Origin: Davidsoniella eucalypti
Lineage: Eukaryota; Ascomycota; Sordariomycetes; Microascales; Ceratocystidaceae
DNA: 64,000 nucleotides
Assembly: GCA_004009845.1 (NCBI GenBank)
Contig: RMBW01000057.1
Location: 1-64,000, forward strand
Reading direction: 5' to 3'
Under the pieces are notes generated by a model. It saw nothing but the letters and a program-made list of their open reading frames with translations. It searched no databases and was not told the origin of the DNA. The translations under genes and the position numbers were made by a program. Position 1 is the first letter of the stretch. The number at the start of each line of letters is the position of its first letter. This document shows positions 26,154 through 40,015 of the stretch, one piece after another.

Positions 26154-28130
26154 GCGAAGAGAACCCAGAAGAGAAAGAAAAGAAGCTCCTGAATTCCCTG
26201 ACCGGACGAAACACGCTGCACAATGATCGCCAGCGCCCGAGCACCTTTTTTACGTTCAATATTTTCTATGGGTGGGTGGACAATCTATCTAGCTTGTTTC
26301 TCGTACTTTGCCAATCTCAGTCTATCAGAATTTCCATGGACTGGCCGAGTGGCTTTTCTCATCTAGGCCCCCCTTTTGCCTTTTTGTAGTTCAAGTATAG
26401 AGAGAAGGGTATGCTCGTAGTAAAAGTTTGTCTGCGTTTGCCGCGAGGTAATTCGGTCCTGCAGACTCGTTGCTAGCCAAGCAAGCGCATTGCGCAGCCT
26501 CTATATATTGAAGCTATGCATATAACCGGTGGCATGATGGAGAGGTCTCGCCTTGGAGTCCCTAGCTGCTGCATGACTTCCTGCTAGCTACAGAGAGTCA
26601 ATGAGATCCTGTCTTGTCCTAGGAGGCCGTGAGAGCGTCTCGGTCCAGAACGGACTAGCTGAGGTCCTTAAGCTTAGTCTTAGCGCAAGTGTAGAGGTTT
26701 GGAGTTTAAAGAGAAAGAGGGCTCGAGCGACGTGTAGTCAAGTACGGGAATGGTAGTTACCTGCAGACAGGTAGGCCCATAAGTTCGGACTCGATTTAGA
26801 CATCGGGGATCAGGAAAGTGACAGTCTACGTAGTTGTATAGCTATCACAACGACATGTGTTGATTTCGTAATCACAGGACTTGACAATCAAGAGCAAAAT
26901 CAAAGGCTCTCTTCAATCCCAGTCGTCTTGTTCACACCCATGGTCTCTGATATGCTCCCACACCCCTCCTCCATCCTCCCATCCTCTCGTCCCTTCCCTT
27001 TTCAGCAGCGCTTGGCCGGGGACGAGCCCTGCCATTGGTGTGTCGTCTGGCCATCTGGGCCCCAGTTTTCCCTCGTTTGAGCCTCTGACTGGCCAATCAG
27101 CGGGCGCAGAAGCCGAGTAAGTGAAGCAGTTGTCGTCCATCGCCGTTTGACATTAACGGGCTCTTTGAGCGCTGTCTCGAAATTTCTGGACTGCAACTGC
27201 AACTGCGTCTGTTTGATTTGATTGTGAAGGGATCAGACTCTTGCGATCCAATGCAGCACAAGAAACAAAAAATAGACTCTTCTCCTTATTCACTCTCGTC
27301 CTGTCTTTTTTCTCTTTCGTCCTTTTTCCCTTCTCTTCTTCTATTTCGTTGCATTGTTTTGCTGAGCAAAACCATCACCAAATGCTGCCTGGCTAGCAAC
27401 CCACACCGAACAAACAGAGACAGACAGAGTTAGCAATTACCATCACATCGCAGCTTTAGCCGCAGCCTCAGCCTCGGCCTTGCGTCTGCTTTCTTTTCTT
27501 TTCTTTCTTCGCAGCCTTCGTCTTGATCTCAACGATCGACGCTCCGTTCATTTTATACCCGTCTAGCCATCTCTCATCCGCCGTCTTCGCTTCTTTCTCG
27601 CTCTTAGTAATAATACGCCTCGCCCGTCGCCACGATCGATCGTCACTTCGTTCTCTTTCTTTCGAGCCGGCCTCTTTTCCAACTCCGACTAGATCGATCT
27701 CTCGCTGCCACGCCGCACTGGCTTCGTTTATCTTTGCTGCCACATCGTCGATCTGGGCCTGCAAGCTAAACGTCCGCCGTCTCTCGCTCACCACCAGTCT
27801 CTCGTTATCTTTCTCCTCCGAATATTCTGCCGTCTTTTCTACCCTGCTTCTCCTACGACGCCAACACGCCTGTCATTTCCTGGCTTCGAGCTCCCAGTAT
27901 CAAACTCGGACCCGCTATCTTGTTGTACGCAAGCCTTTCGATTACTTGCTTCCCTTGCTATATACGCCCAGGGAAATTGCTTGCCTGCCTGTCTTAGACA
28001 CTCATTTACACAAGTCAAGTCTTGAGTGTCTTGCTGTCTCGCACCGCCTATCAGGCCCCCGTTCCAGCAAAACCCGGCTATCCAGTGCTGTCTACAGCCT
28101 TAGAACGTAGCTACCGCCGCTATCGTCTAT
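23100..28130. other. Long gene-free region (5 kb)
   Basis: AT-rich and homopolymer-rich to about 25.7 kb, with a (TA)n tract at 25243-25258. A copy of a dispersed repeat lies at about 24146-24210. A (GA)n tract lies at about 26125-26146. From about 27250 the plus strand becomes pyrimidine-rich; this is probably promoter and leader of the gene at 28131. A 195-codon open frame at 27523-28110 has no family features and is probably part of that leader. Confidence 0.5.
24146..24210 (+). repeat. Dispersed repeat, copy 1
   Basis: The 32-base core at 24179-24210 matches 36361-36392 at 29 of 32 positions. All three differences are C versus T. The upstream flank (GACTC followed by TTTATTTA-rich sequence) is also shared in diverged form. 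The core holds a near-palindrome around GGATCATGTGGATCC. Probably an old copy of a short mobile or other non-coding element. Confidence 0.75.
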
Positions 28131-31097
28131 ATGAGTCAGCCCCAATATGAGAGAAGCACAATGGATCGCCAACCACAGACCAACCAGCCCGGCTCGGTCC
28201 GCGCAGCTCGAGAGCGCATGTTAATGATGCAGAACCAACAACTAGCCGAATCCTATGCCCAGCAAGCAACTCTTGCCCAGTATGTCGAAGCTGCCCGCCG
28301 TCCACCGACTCGTCCACCTGCCACCGCAGTAGCCTCAGATGGAAACGGCATGTCTCGCAATCCCGGATCACAATCTCCCCCGCGGGCTCAACTGCCACAG
28401 AATGTTGCACAAGCACCACTGCCCATGCGTGTTGACCCTGCTGAAGCCATAGGAGTCGCTATTTCACAGCCTATCCCCATCCAACAACCAATCCAGCAAC
28501 AACAGTGGCCGCTGCCGCAAGCTATTCCTAATATTCCAGCTTATCAGCCTCCACCAGGACGCTCACAACCGCCCCCAAGACCACCAAGACCAAGCAAGAT
28601 CATCTCCATGGTAGGCAATAACCAACCACAACTGCAACTACAAGCGCCACCCGAGTCTCAAAAACGCCAACAGCCGCCACAAGACGAGTACCAGGAGAGC
28701 CCTCAAGACTCTGATGACATCAACACAGCTTACACTACCTCTTCACGCCCCTCCGTATCGTCTGTTGGCTCGATTCCCGAGTTTCCAGTCCCAATACCGC
28801 CTCCACCACCGCCACCTGAACTGCAACAGCCAATTCTTCCCAGGAGAAGCACACTAGGCCCTCCGCCATCATCAAGACGAGGCGCCTCTTCATTCTACTC
28901 TACACAGTCATATGTCGAGCCTATTCCAGAAGAAAGCTCCCAGATCTCTCGCTCCCACTCTTCATTTGCCTCTAGCGCCGCTATTCCCGACGATTTTGGC
29001 TCCGAGATGGGTTCAAGCCCTGGTTTTATATCTGATAATGACGACCTGTCAACCTATGACGAAGAAACATTTGACGACAGACCATCATTCATGATTTCAA
29101 GAACAGATACCGGCTCGTCTGGAAATTCTGGTGTCTCAGAAGCCACTGCACGTGCAGTTCCAGTACCGGCTGTCAACCCGTTTCTCAGTTCCGAGGACAC
29201 GGATAATGCCGGCCCGTCTAGACCAAGAAACCAAGTCATGGGCATGAATAGCTCTGGACTCAGCGTTAATAACGTGGCCCAGCGTAATCCTTTGCCCGTG
29301 ACGCCCGAACACATTCGCCGCTCATTCTTGGCTGCTGCTGAAACTGACCCCGGACGTATGAGTCTGGCTGCCGACCAGCAACAACAGTACAGCAGACTTT
29401 CTGCTATCAGACGGCCGCCCAAGCTAGATATATCTGCAGCCAATGGTAGAAATAGCACGACTAGTCTGCCTGACATGATCCGTAGAGCTACGAGATTGGC
29501 CTATATGATTGACAAGGGCAAGAGACCAGCCAGCAATGTTCCAGAGTTCGCCTTCTTCGACGCTCCTATGCCTCGTGGCTCAGGATTCTACCCTTCCAAC
29601 GATCGTCAGTCTGGCCTATCAGATATGCTTGCGGCTTTCCCTCCGCCCGCGCAGCCACAGTCGACTCTAAACATTGAGCCAAAGCCCCAGAGTAGAGTCC
29701 GGAGCTTTATCCGCTCTCCTAGCACATGGCCCTTTCCACCAGGAAGATCATCTGGCATGCAGCAGATCAGATCGCCACTTACTACTACAGCTACTGGCCT
29801 TTCTGAGAAGACCAATCCTAAGCGTGGTCGTCGCTGCTGTGGCCTGCCCATGTGGGGTTTCATTTTTTTGATGGTGATGCTTGTGATTCTTGCTATTGCT
29901 GCTATTGTCCTTCCCTTGAAGTTCTTTGTCCTGAACAAAGACTCCGGTAGTACTGCATCGCCTGAATCGGACACTAATGACTGCTCTAGTAGTCTTGTAT
30001 GCTTGAATGGAGGCACTAGTGTGGTACTCAATGACCAGTGTTCCTGCATCTGTGTCAATGGCTTCACAGGTGACGACTGCAGCATTGCTGGTGCTACTGG
30101 ATGCACGACTACGACTCTTGTCACGACTGGAAACTCGACCGCGAGCATTCGCAACGTGACTCTTGGTCTTGCTATCCCTCGTCTTATTGCTGAGGCACAG
30201 AGCAGCTACGGTGTGGCTTTATCTGGCACTGAGATCCTTGCTCGGTTCAACGCTGCCAACTTGTCGTGTGTGCAGCAGAACTCGCTTGTCACATTTGATG
30301 GTTCAGCAACACGCACTGACACTGACACCACAAGCAGCGAGAACAAGGATATCGATGTCTCAGAGAATCGCGTCTCAAATGATGACAGTACGACCTTGTA
30401 CACATTGACTGTTTCGGAGCCTGTGGCTATTTCGAATGCTGCTGTGGATAAGCGTGACGATGCTACTACCTCGCCAAACGTTGTGACTGTCTCGTCGGTG
30501 CTTACTACTACTATCGATATCACCGTTACCTCGACGGTGCTTGCTGATAGTAGCACCATCACGACAGTATTTACTAGCAATGCTGTGATGACTACGACGA
30601 TGACGCTGACTTCTACCACGACCGTCCCTGCAGCCACTTCCACAGGAACATTTTCTGCTAGCGAAGACGCGACTGACTTTGCTCGTATTGCCGTTCTTTT
30701 TATCTTGCAGGAAAAGAGTGTCGGCGAAGCATCTTCTGCCCAGTCTGCCATTGAGGATTTCCTCACTAGTACAGACAATCTGACTGCTTCTGATGCACAA
30801 AATATCACTCTCGGCAACACCAATTTTGTCAACCTAGTCAACTTCAAGGTCGATGCTGGTTCGACGGAAGCCGGTAGTGGCAATACCACGGCTGGGTCAT
30901 CGACGTCTAGCTCTAAGCGTAGCATTCCGCTCTTGTCTATAGACGAAGCGTATCTGGACAGCGAAGAAGATGATGCTGCTGAGCGTATGCGAAGGTATGA
31001 ACAGGAGAGAAGAGACAAAGAAGAGATTGCGGATACATTGCGACGTGCTGCGGAATATATTCAACACCGCAAAACGATGATACGTACATGGCCGTAG
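28131..31097 (+). CDS. Type II single-pass membrane protein with EGF-like domain
   Basis: Single exon of 988 residues. Residues 1 to about 570 are a disordered, Pro/Gln/Ser-rich region with polyproline runs, presumably cytoplasmic. A basic-cysteine stop (KRGRRCCGLPMWG) precedes a hydrophobic helix at about 575-597. It is followed by a cysteine-rich EGF-like module (about 617-648, ending CICVNGFTGDDCS) and a Ser/Thr-rich stretch with several N-glycosylation sequons. The C-terminal end (about 955-988) is charged and likely helical. There is no signal peptide, so the topology should be N-in/C-out. Similar architectures occur in uncharacterised fungal surface proteins. I cannot assign a function. 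Upstream in-frame starts are absent, so ATG 28131 is the simplest choice. Confidence 0.8.
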   Translation: MSQPQYERSTMDRQPQTNQPGSVRAARERMLMMQNQQLAESYAQQATLAQYVEAARRPPTRPPATAVASDGNGMSRNPGSQSPPRAQLPQNVAQAPLPMRVDPAEAIGVAISQPIPIQQPIQQQQWPLPQAIPNIPAYQPPPGRSQPPPRPPRPSKIISMVGNNQPQLQLQAPPESQKRQQPPQDEYQESPQDSDDINTAYTTSSRPSVSSVGSIPEFPVPIPPPPPPPELQQPILPRRSTLGPPPSSRRGASSFYSTQSYVEPIPEESSQISRSHSSFASSAAIPDDFGSEMGSSPGFISDNDDLSTYDEETFDDRPSFMISRTDTGSSGNSGVSEATARAVPVPAVNPFLSSEDTDNAGPSRPRNQVMGMNSSGLSVNNVAQRNPLPVTPEHIRRSFLAAAETDPGRMSLAADQQQQYSRLSAIRRPPKLDISAANGRNSTTSLPDMIRRATRLAYMIDKGKRPASNVPEFAFFDAPMPRGSGFYPSNDRQSGLSDMLAAFPPPAQPQSTLNIEPKPQSRVRSFIRSPSTWPFPPGRSSGMQQIRSPLTTTATGLSEKTNPKRGRRCCGLPMWGFIFLMVMLVILAIAAIVLPLKFFVLNKDSGSTASPESDTNDCSSSLVCLNGGTSVVLNDQCSCICVNGFTGDDCSIAGATGCTTTTLVTTGNSTASIRNVTLGLAIPRLIAEAQSSYGVALSGTEILARFNAANLSCVQQNSLVTFDGSATRTDTDTTSSENKDIDVSENRVSNDDSTTLYTLTVSEPVAISNAAVDKRDDATTSPNVVTVSSVLTTTIDITVTSTVLADSSTITTVFTSNAVMTTTMTLTSTTTVPAATSTGTFSASEDATDFARIAVLFILQEKSVGEASSAQSAIEDFLTSTDNLTASDAQNITLGNTNFVNLVNFKVDAGSTEAGSGNTTAGSSTSSSKRSIPLLSIDEAYLDSEEDDAAERMRRYEQERRDKEEIADTLRRAAEYIQHRKTMIRTWP

Positions 31098-32006
31098 TCT
31101 TTCTACCTCTTCTCTTCTTCTCTCTCTTATTTAATGATTTATTTTCTTTGTTTTTTTCTTTCTTTCTTGATAATAGGCTCTTTTTTTTTCAGATGATAGC
31201 CTGTGTACCATTATGACATATCATTTTTTTATTTCCCCCAATTTTATTTTCTTCATTATCGATCATATATATGGCCTGCGTTTGTAGCATTTCACTCCTT
31301 TTTTTTCTCATCTACTTACAGATGTTTTATATTTTCCTTTTCCTTGTCACCAACTAAAACATATTGGGGGGGCGACTTCACATCTATACACTTTACTTAC
31401 TTATTTATTTTGTTCATTTACTTTTTCCCTCCTGTCTTCCCATCGAAGACATTTCTACATTTCCACAAGTGTCTTATCAAAGTCAATCTCAAACACTATT
31501 CTAGTTTTTTTCTTACTGTCATAACCCCATCATTTATATCCGACTCTTGAGATAGTCTGGTCAATCTTGTTTAATAGTTCTCTTCTTATGGCTATAGAAA
31601 TACATATTACCCAATGTTATAGTTAGTGCCATAGCTTTCCGCTAGTTTTGTCCAAGATACTACAATAGTAGTAGTTATATATAATGAACAACATAAAAAA
31701 AAGGATTTTCTTTCCATCATTGCGTACTTTTAGTGATTGTGTGACCCACAGAAACAAAATGAACATGGTCAAAGTTATGAGAACAAGAAAAAAAAGAAGT
31801 AGTCCGTTTTGAGTACCTAGAGTATCCTTATGGAAGAAAATGAAGAAAGAAAATATAGTAGAAAAAAGAACAAGGAGGAAGCAACACCAAGTATAGTGAT
31901 TATGGAAGAAAACTTGAAACGTATACAATCATGACATGGAATATATACCGACAAGTTGGTTAAGAGTGTGTGATTTTTGGTGGCTATATGTAAACGGAAT
32001 AAATGT
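31098..32006. other. Convergent 3' flanks, no gene seen
   Basis: AT-rich stretch with long T and A runs between the ends of the EGF-domain gene and ARG5,6. Its open frames are low-complexity and unconvincing. Presumably both 3' UTRs lie here. Confidence 0.6.
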
Positions 32007-34881
<2,875 letters not shown>

Positions 34882-36885
34882 TCAGGCAACGCTTTGTAGA
34901 GACGATGTTGACGAGATTGCAAGCGGACACAGAGACAGTGACGGAAACAAAATTGGCCGTTTCGTCGTCGTGTGGGCGTCGTGGAGGGAAACGGCGTCTA
35001 AAATCAATCGAGAGGCGATCGAGTTGAGTGACTGGATTGAGTCTTCCAAAGCGGATAATCAGATAAGAAAAAGATAGCCGCTGGCACTGTGCCTGTCGAA
35101 ATCGGAGGCTAGATATAGGGAAAATAGGAAATAGAAAAAAAACACTAGACGGAAATCAAGATCCAGCAACACACTTGGAAATCGATGAAACGGCGATGAA
35201 AAAATGCGCCTCTGACGAACAAAAGAAAAATCACAGGATCGAAGAAGAGGAAAATAAAAGAAGAAGAGAAAAATAAATACACACTCTGTTCTTTTGGAAA
35301 GAAAACAAGAGGTCTACAAATGTATGTGCGAGTCACGGAAGAAGTAGTTGCGCACTATAGCTCGATCGCTCGATAGAAGGACGCAGTTGCCCTTCACACT
35401 ACCGTTGCGGTGCTCTTTCCGCCCAAGTTGCCATCCGTTTACACCAACAGCGGGCCCTACCTACAAGCAGACTCCAAAAAACCACAAACCCACTATCGAT
35501 TGCGCCTGCTGATTGGCTGCAAGCAGACTTGCTGTGGGGGAGGGGCAAGTCGGCGTGCTGTTAAAGTCGAAGTCACAGCCACCAAGCCGCTAACAGAGCT
35601 TGACTGGAGGGCAATTGCCAGCAGTAATTTTTTCTTCATTAGTGGCTTCTTCCCTTGTCGTACCAGCGTCTTCTTTCCTGATTCTATAATTCATTTATAT
35701 GGAAGGAACAACACTAAATACTGGGGTGCGCATTACCGCAATATAAATTATGACAAGTAAACATAGTATAGTTACTATCTATCAATCTCATATAACCAAA
35801 TATGAGGTTTAGTTAGATAACATGTCTATTGTATCCTTCTTGGTGTATATGCGCCAGCAATAACCAGTCGTCTTTCAACCGTTATTTTGCCATTCTTTTT
35901 GGTTGGCGCATGCAGCTGCCCTTGCATGGAATATCAGACTCGCTGTCGTATTGTCAATATTGAGTACTACAATTCTGTCACTAGCCTGCTTAATTATTCC
36001 GTTCCCATTCCCTGAAGAACCGCTTCTCCGTCTTCTTCACTATCAGCGCTTCCCTTCCCCTTCCCACTAAAGCCCTCACCGTTTCAAAGCTCTTTGAATA
36101 CCCAAGATAACTAGCGATTTACTAGCAGCACTCCTGGCCTTCAATCCCGAGGCCGCTAAAGTAACGCAACAACACACGGGCTTCAGCCTCCGCGCTGTAA
36201 GTCTGGGTACTTTTATTTTTTACTTTTATTTTCATGCCTGCTAGAGACTGGCCGGCAATCCTGCACTAATTGACTAATTGGAACTCTTGAGTAGTTGTAT
36301 GTCACAGGTCTTTTTTTGTGCTCAGTCTTCTGGCCTTCTGACTCAAATTTATTTAATATTTTACGTCTTTATGTGGATCACGTGGATCCGACCCTAGTGG
36401 ATCGTTAGACGTTGAGAAACTCAAAAAATGTGATCTGGTTTTGACAAGATGCCGTTGTTGAGTCAAGGGTTAGTATCTAGGGTTACTATTGCTCATCGAT
36501 TTTACCAAGTATTTGACTCTAATCCATTTGAGGCCCGCTTTACGGAAGCTCGTTGCCGATTTTAGCAGGAGCTCGTACTAAAAAAGATGCTACTATCACA
36601 GGGTTATGAGTTAGGGTTCTTACGGATCAAACCACTTACACAATCTCAAACTAGATCGCCACCTGTAATGCCTTTGTTTGTGCAAAAAAGAAGTAGAACA
36701 AAAAGGCTTCACTATTTAACACAATACGACCTTCTGTATAAGCAACAGATCTGAAAATTTGAAGTCCGGTACAACATCATCACAGCAATAGTTTCCTCTT
36801 CGTAGACTGAAGTGCCTTCTGTGACACCACCGGACCGTCTATAAAGTATAGTAGAAGTCCGTAGTAGTATCATATTCATCTTGCC
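34882..36885. other. Divergent intergenic region between ARG5,6 and the P450 gene
   Basis: Promoter side of both genes. No coding homology. It contains the second copy of the dispersed repeat and AGGGTTA-type motifs near 36467-36486 and 36600-36620. Confidence 0.5.
36340..36392 (+). repeat. Dispersed repeat, copy 2
   Basis: Core 36361-36392 pairs with 24179-24210 (29/32 identical, three C/T differences). It contains GGATCACGTGGATCC, a near-palindrome centred on CACGTG. It lies about 0.5 kb upstream of the P450 start. Confidence 0.75.
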
Positions 36886-39073
36886 ATGATTAAGCTTACA
36901 AGTGTATCAACTCTTGTCGACATGAAGCACATTCCTAAATGGCTTATCCCTACTCTAAAGCAAGGCTTTATAACAACAACTCGACTAACAGCTGACCATT
37001 ACCGTCAATATCGTGTTGAGGTTTTATACTCCTTATATGTAGCCTCCACGATATACACTACATTGGCTGTATCCGACACATTTCTAGCTTTTTTCACTCG
37101 CCATTCTCCCTTTCTCATCATTCGCCCTCTTTTATCCGTAAAGCTAGTGATTTTCACGTACTACAGCAGCAAGTACTTCTATACGCAGCACTATCGCGAG
37201 CTCCTCATTCGTACCCACGAATGCCAGCCGATACAACGCGATGTATACAAATTCACCGAAACCATTCCAGCAATGCGCACTGCAATTAAACTCGCTAGAG
37301 CCAACCTCTTGATGCTCGCCTTGGATATTTGCTATAAGAGATTTGGCGATACGCATATCTATCGATTTCCCGGACAGCGCCTTATGACTTCACGCCAACC
37401 TGCCGTGATACGCGCAATTCTTCACGACGATATCAAGCACTGGGAGATCAAGGGTCAACAAGCGTATGCATACAAGCTCCTCGATAGTCCTCATAGCATA
37501 TACTCTCTAAATGGCTTGGCGTGGAGAGCAGAACGAGATAGAATAAGTACACTATATATACGGAATCACGAAGCAGATATTGCCTGTTGTCAACGGCATA
37601 CCAAAGACTTGATCAAAAAGTTGGTCCATGACGGGCCTCGCCAAGATATGCAAAAACTTGTGCAGCTGTTAATAGCGGATATCACAATGGAAATCTTGTA
37701 AGTCAAGAGCATCATTATAGCCAAACCCTGAGCCAGCTAACCCTAGTATATAGCACCGGCACAGTAACAGACGCTGTTTACAGCCCAGATGACAATCCAG
37801 ATACCACAGCACTACTATCTGAGATGATACAATTTATAAAAGACGCCCAACAGAGTCTTTCCAACATTCCATGGTTTCTTATACCGTTTGTATCTCATAT
37901 CAGTAGTATCTACCAGACTCTAAACTTGGCACTTTCGATATCCCAGAGACGCCTGGCACGCACCATCACAAACATGTTAGCCTACGTAGAAGCAACTCGT
38001 AATCCTTCGACACCAGCGCACAAGCGAGTTTTCCTAGACGATGTGCTACGTACCAGTAGATCCACGAACACTTATTCTCATGGCCCAAATAGCGCGTTTA
38101 AAGCCGGCATGGCAGTCGAGGCGCCAAGTGGAGAAGAGAATAAACAACATCATGTCCATGCTCGAGAAACGGCGATAGGATTGCTTTTTCCCATGGTGAA
38201 TGGCTGTTCTCTAGTGATTACTGCTATGCTATGGCTACTAGCACAGAACCCCCGCTGTTGGTCTGAAGTAAGGAGGGAGATATCAATTGTACTCAAGGAC
38301 AATAGACAGCCGTCATGGAAAGAGATCAAGAGCCTACGATATCTAGAGATGGTATATAAAGAGAGTTTGTTTTAACCCTTTCATATTAACCCATAAAACA
38401 CAAGAATAACCAAGTCTGAAGCAACATGCTAACTCCCTGAGTTTTTATAGCTCTACGCTTATTTTCTGTATTCGACCTATGCTCCCGGGCACCTCGTTTT
38501 GACATTGTAATTCCCGTTGGTGGAGGTCCCAACGGCCTGTCTCCTCTCCTCATCGAAGCCGGAGAAAGCGTTGAGTATTCTCTCGCCATATTGCATCAAA
38601 ACAGTGAGATATTCGGCCCCGAGCCACATCTCTTCAACCCATCACGATGGAAGCAGTTCTCCGAAGATAGCACTAATAGTAACATCGGTACTACAAATGC
38701 CACTCCTTCTAGCCTCCATAAGGAGTGGAAAAGACCGCCACCGCGTAGGTGGGAATACTTGCCTTTTGGCTACGGCCCGCGGTCCTGCCCAGCACAGACA
38801 ATGGCGACGCAGATGATCCTGTCAGTCGTAGTGGCTGTGGCACAGGGGGTTAGTGAGCTTAGGGTTACACCAGAAACGCCGGTGTTTATGGGTATTCTCG
38901 ATGTACGCATGTCGCGCATCGTCATGACGAGATTCTTGGTTGATTTCCCCCTGGAATTTGTGTTAGATACACCATCAGCTATCGTTCGAGATATTGTCCG
39001 TGAGGGTGAGGAGAGGCCGAAGCAACAGGACGTTACGGCAGATGCTGGGAAGGGAGAGGCGGATGGAAGATAG
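36886..39073 (+). CDS. Cytochrome P450, CYP52-like, with atypical I-helix
   Basis: Three exons (36886-37697, 37754-38364, 38451-39073) join in phase to 681 residues, longer than the usual 500-540. Seen: N-terminal hydrophobic segments (about 45-95), the C-helix WxxxR (W213/R217), and the K-helix ExxR (E474/R477, the Thr codon between them formed across the second intron). A CYP52-like block IVIPVGGGPNGLSP follows, and then the haem loop PFGYGPRSCPAQ with Cys587. The I-helix reads FPMVNGCSLVITAML where the family has AGxDTT, so the acid-alcohol pair for oxygen activation is missing (about 419-424). The second intron uses a weak GTTTGT donor. P450s oxidise small hydrophobic molecules at the ER. 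Its position beside the HR-PKS suggests tailoring of that product (inference). It may be divergent or failing. Confidence 0.85.
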
Positions 39074-40015
39074 GAAAGGCTATGTTCATTGTTAGATCTA
39101 ACCTGTACATGTCTCTGTTGCGTGCGTGGTCGGCGAAGGCGTTGCTTTCATGCTGCTGATGTTGCGCTGTTAAACATTGGTCTGTCTATACACCGCATAT
39201 ACTTTGTTTGGAGTCAAGATCCTATATACATATCACCGAAATCATCGATATTCTACTTACAAAATACGACATAGTATTATTCACGACAACGACGAATACA
39301 ACCAAGAACCTGATACAACTTTGTGACTAACAAACTCCGTGATCGAGGATCGCTGACACCTTCTTCTTTTGAACGACTATATTAGACATAATTAGATAAT
39401 TCATGAAGCTTTCTTGGATTCTTGGCGGAGCTAGACCACCCCGGGTATAAGTCGATGTCGTCCCATCGAGTCCTGTTGAATCCTGAGGCTGTCGATACCG
39501 TGGGGTCCCGCGAATAATTTTGATCTGATAAGCCTGTTAGTCGGCGTTGGCCTTCTTTCTTACATTTCCTAGCTCAAATCTCGAGAATGGAACATTATAC
39601 CACGGACCACGGCTGTATCTTGCATTATTTTAGATTTTTTTTCTCATATGGCTCTATTAACTAAAACGTCTTTGTACCATGATATTAAATTTTTTTTTAT
39701 TTGATCTGATAACAGCGTATACGAAGCAAGCCATGGATGGGCCGGGATAGTTCGAGTCTACCACGCTAATTTGGTTTTATGACACACTTTATTTGTTTCC
39801 TCAAGGAGCCCCTGGTAATTGTGAACATTTATATTTTGTAGTATGTAGAAAAAAGAAATAGAAAAAAGGAAAAATAATCTTAATCCAGTTAAGACGCAAC
39901 CGGAACTCCGCCTCCTATCGTTGAGTTTGAAACTTGCCCCAAAAAAAAAAAAAGGACAGTGATATAAGCCGTATCAAAAATCATTAAATCCAACCGAATG
40001 CGTGAAACCTGTAAA
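39074..40015. other. Convergent 3' flanks of the P450 and PKS genes
   Basis: AT-rich, with homopolymer runs and no gene features. The two genes end tail to tail here. Confidence 0.6.

Noticed and set aside
27523..28110. 195-codon open frame directly upstream of the EGF-domain gene
   Set aside because: Low-complexity Ser/Leu/Arg-rich translation of a pyrimidine-rich leader, with no family features. Probably 5' UTR sequence.
30206..31018. 270-codon minus-strand open frame
   Set aside because: Antisense shadow of the Ser/Thr-rich part of the EGF-domain protein. Its composition mirrors the real frame.
39735..39770. TTCGAGTC motif resembling a tRNA T-loop
   Set aside because: No matching T-stem, acceptor stem or anticodon arm can be folded around it.
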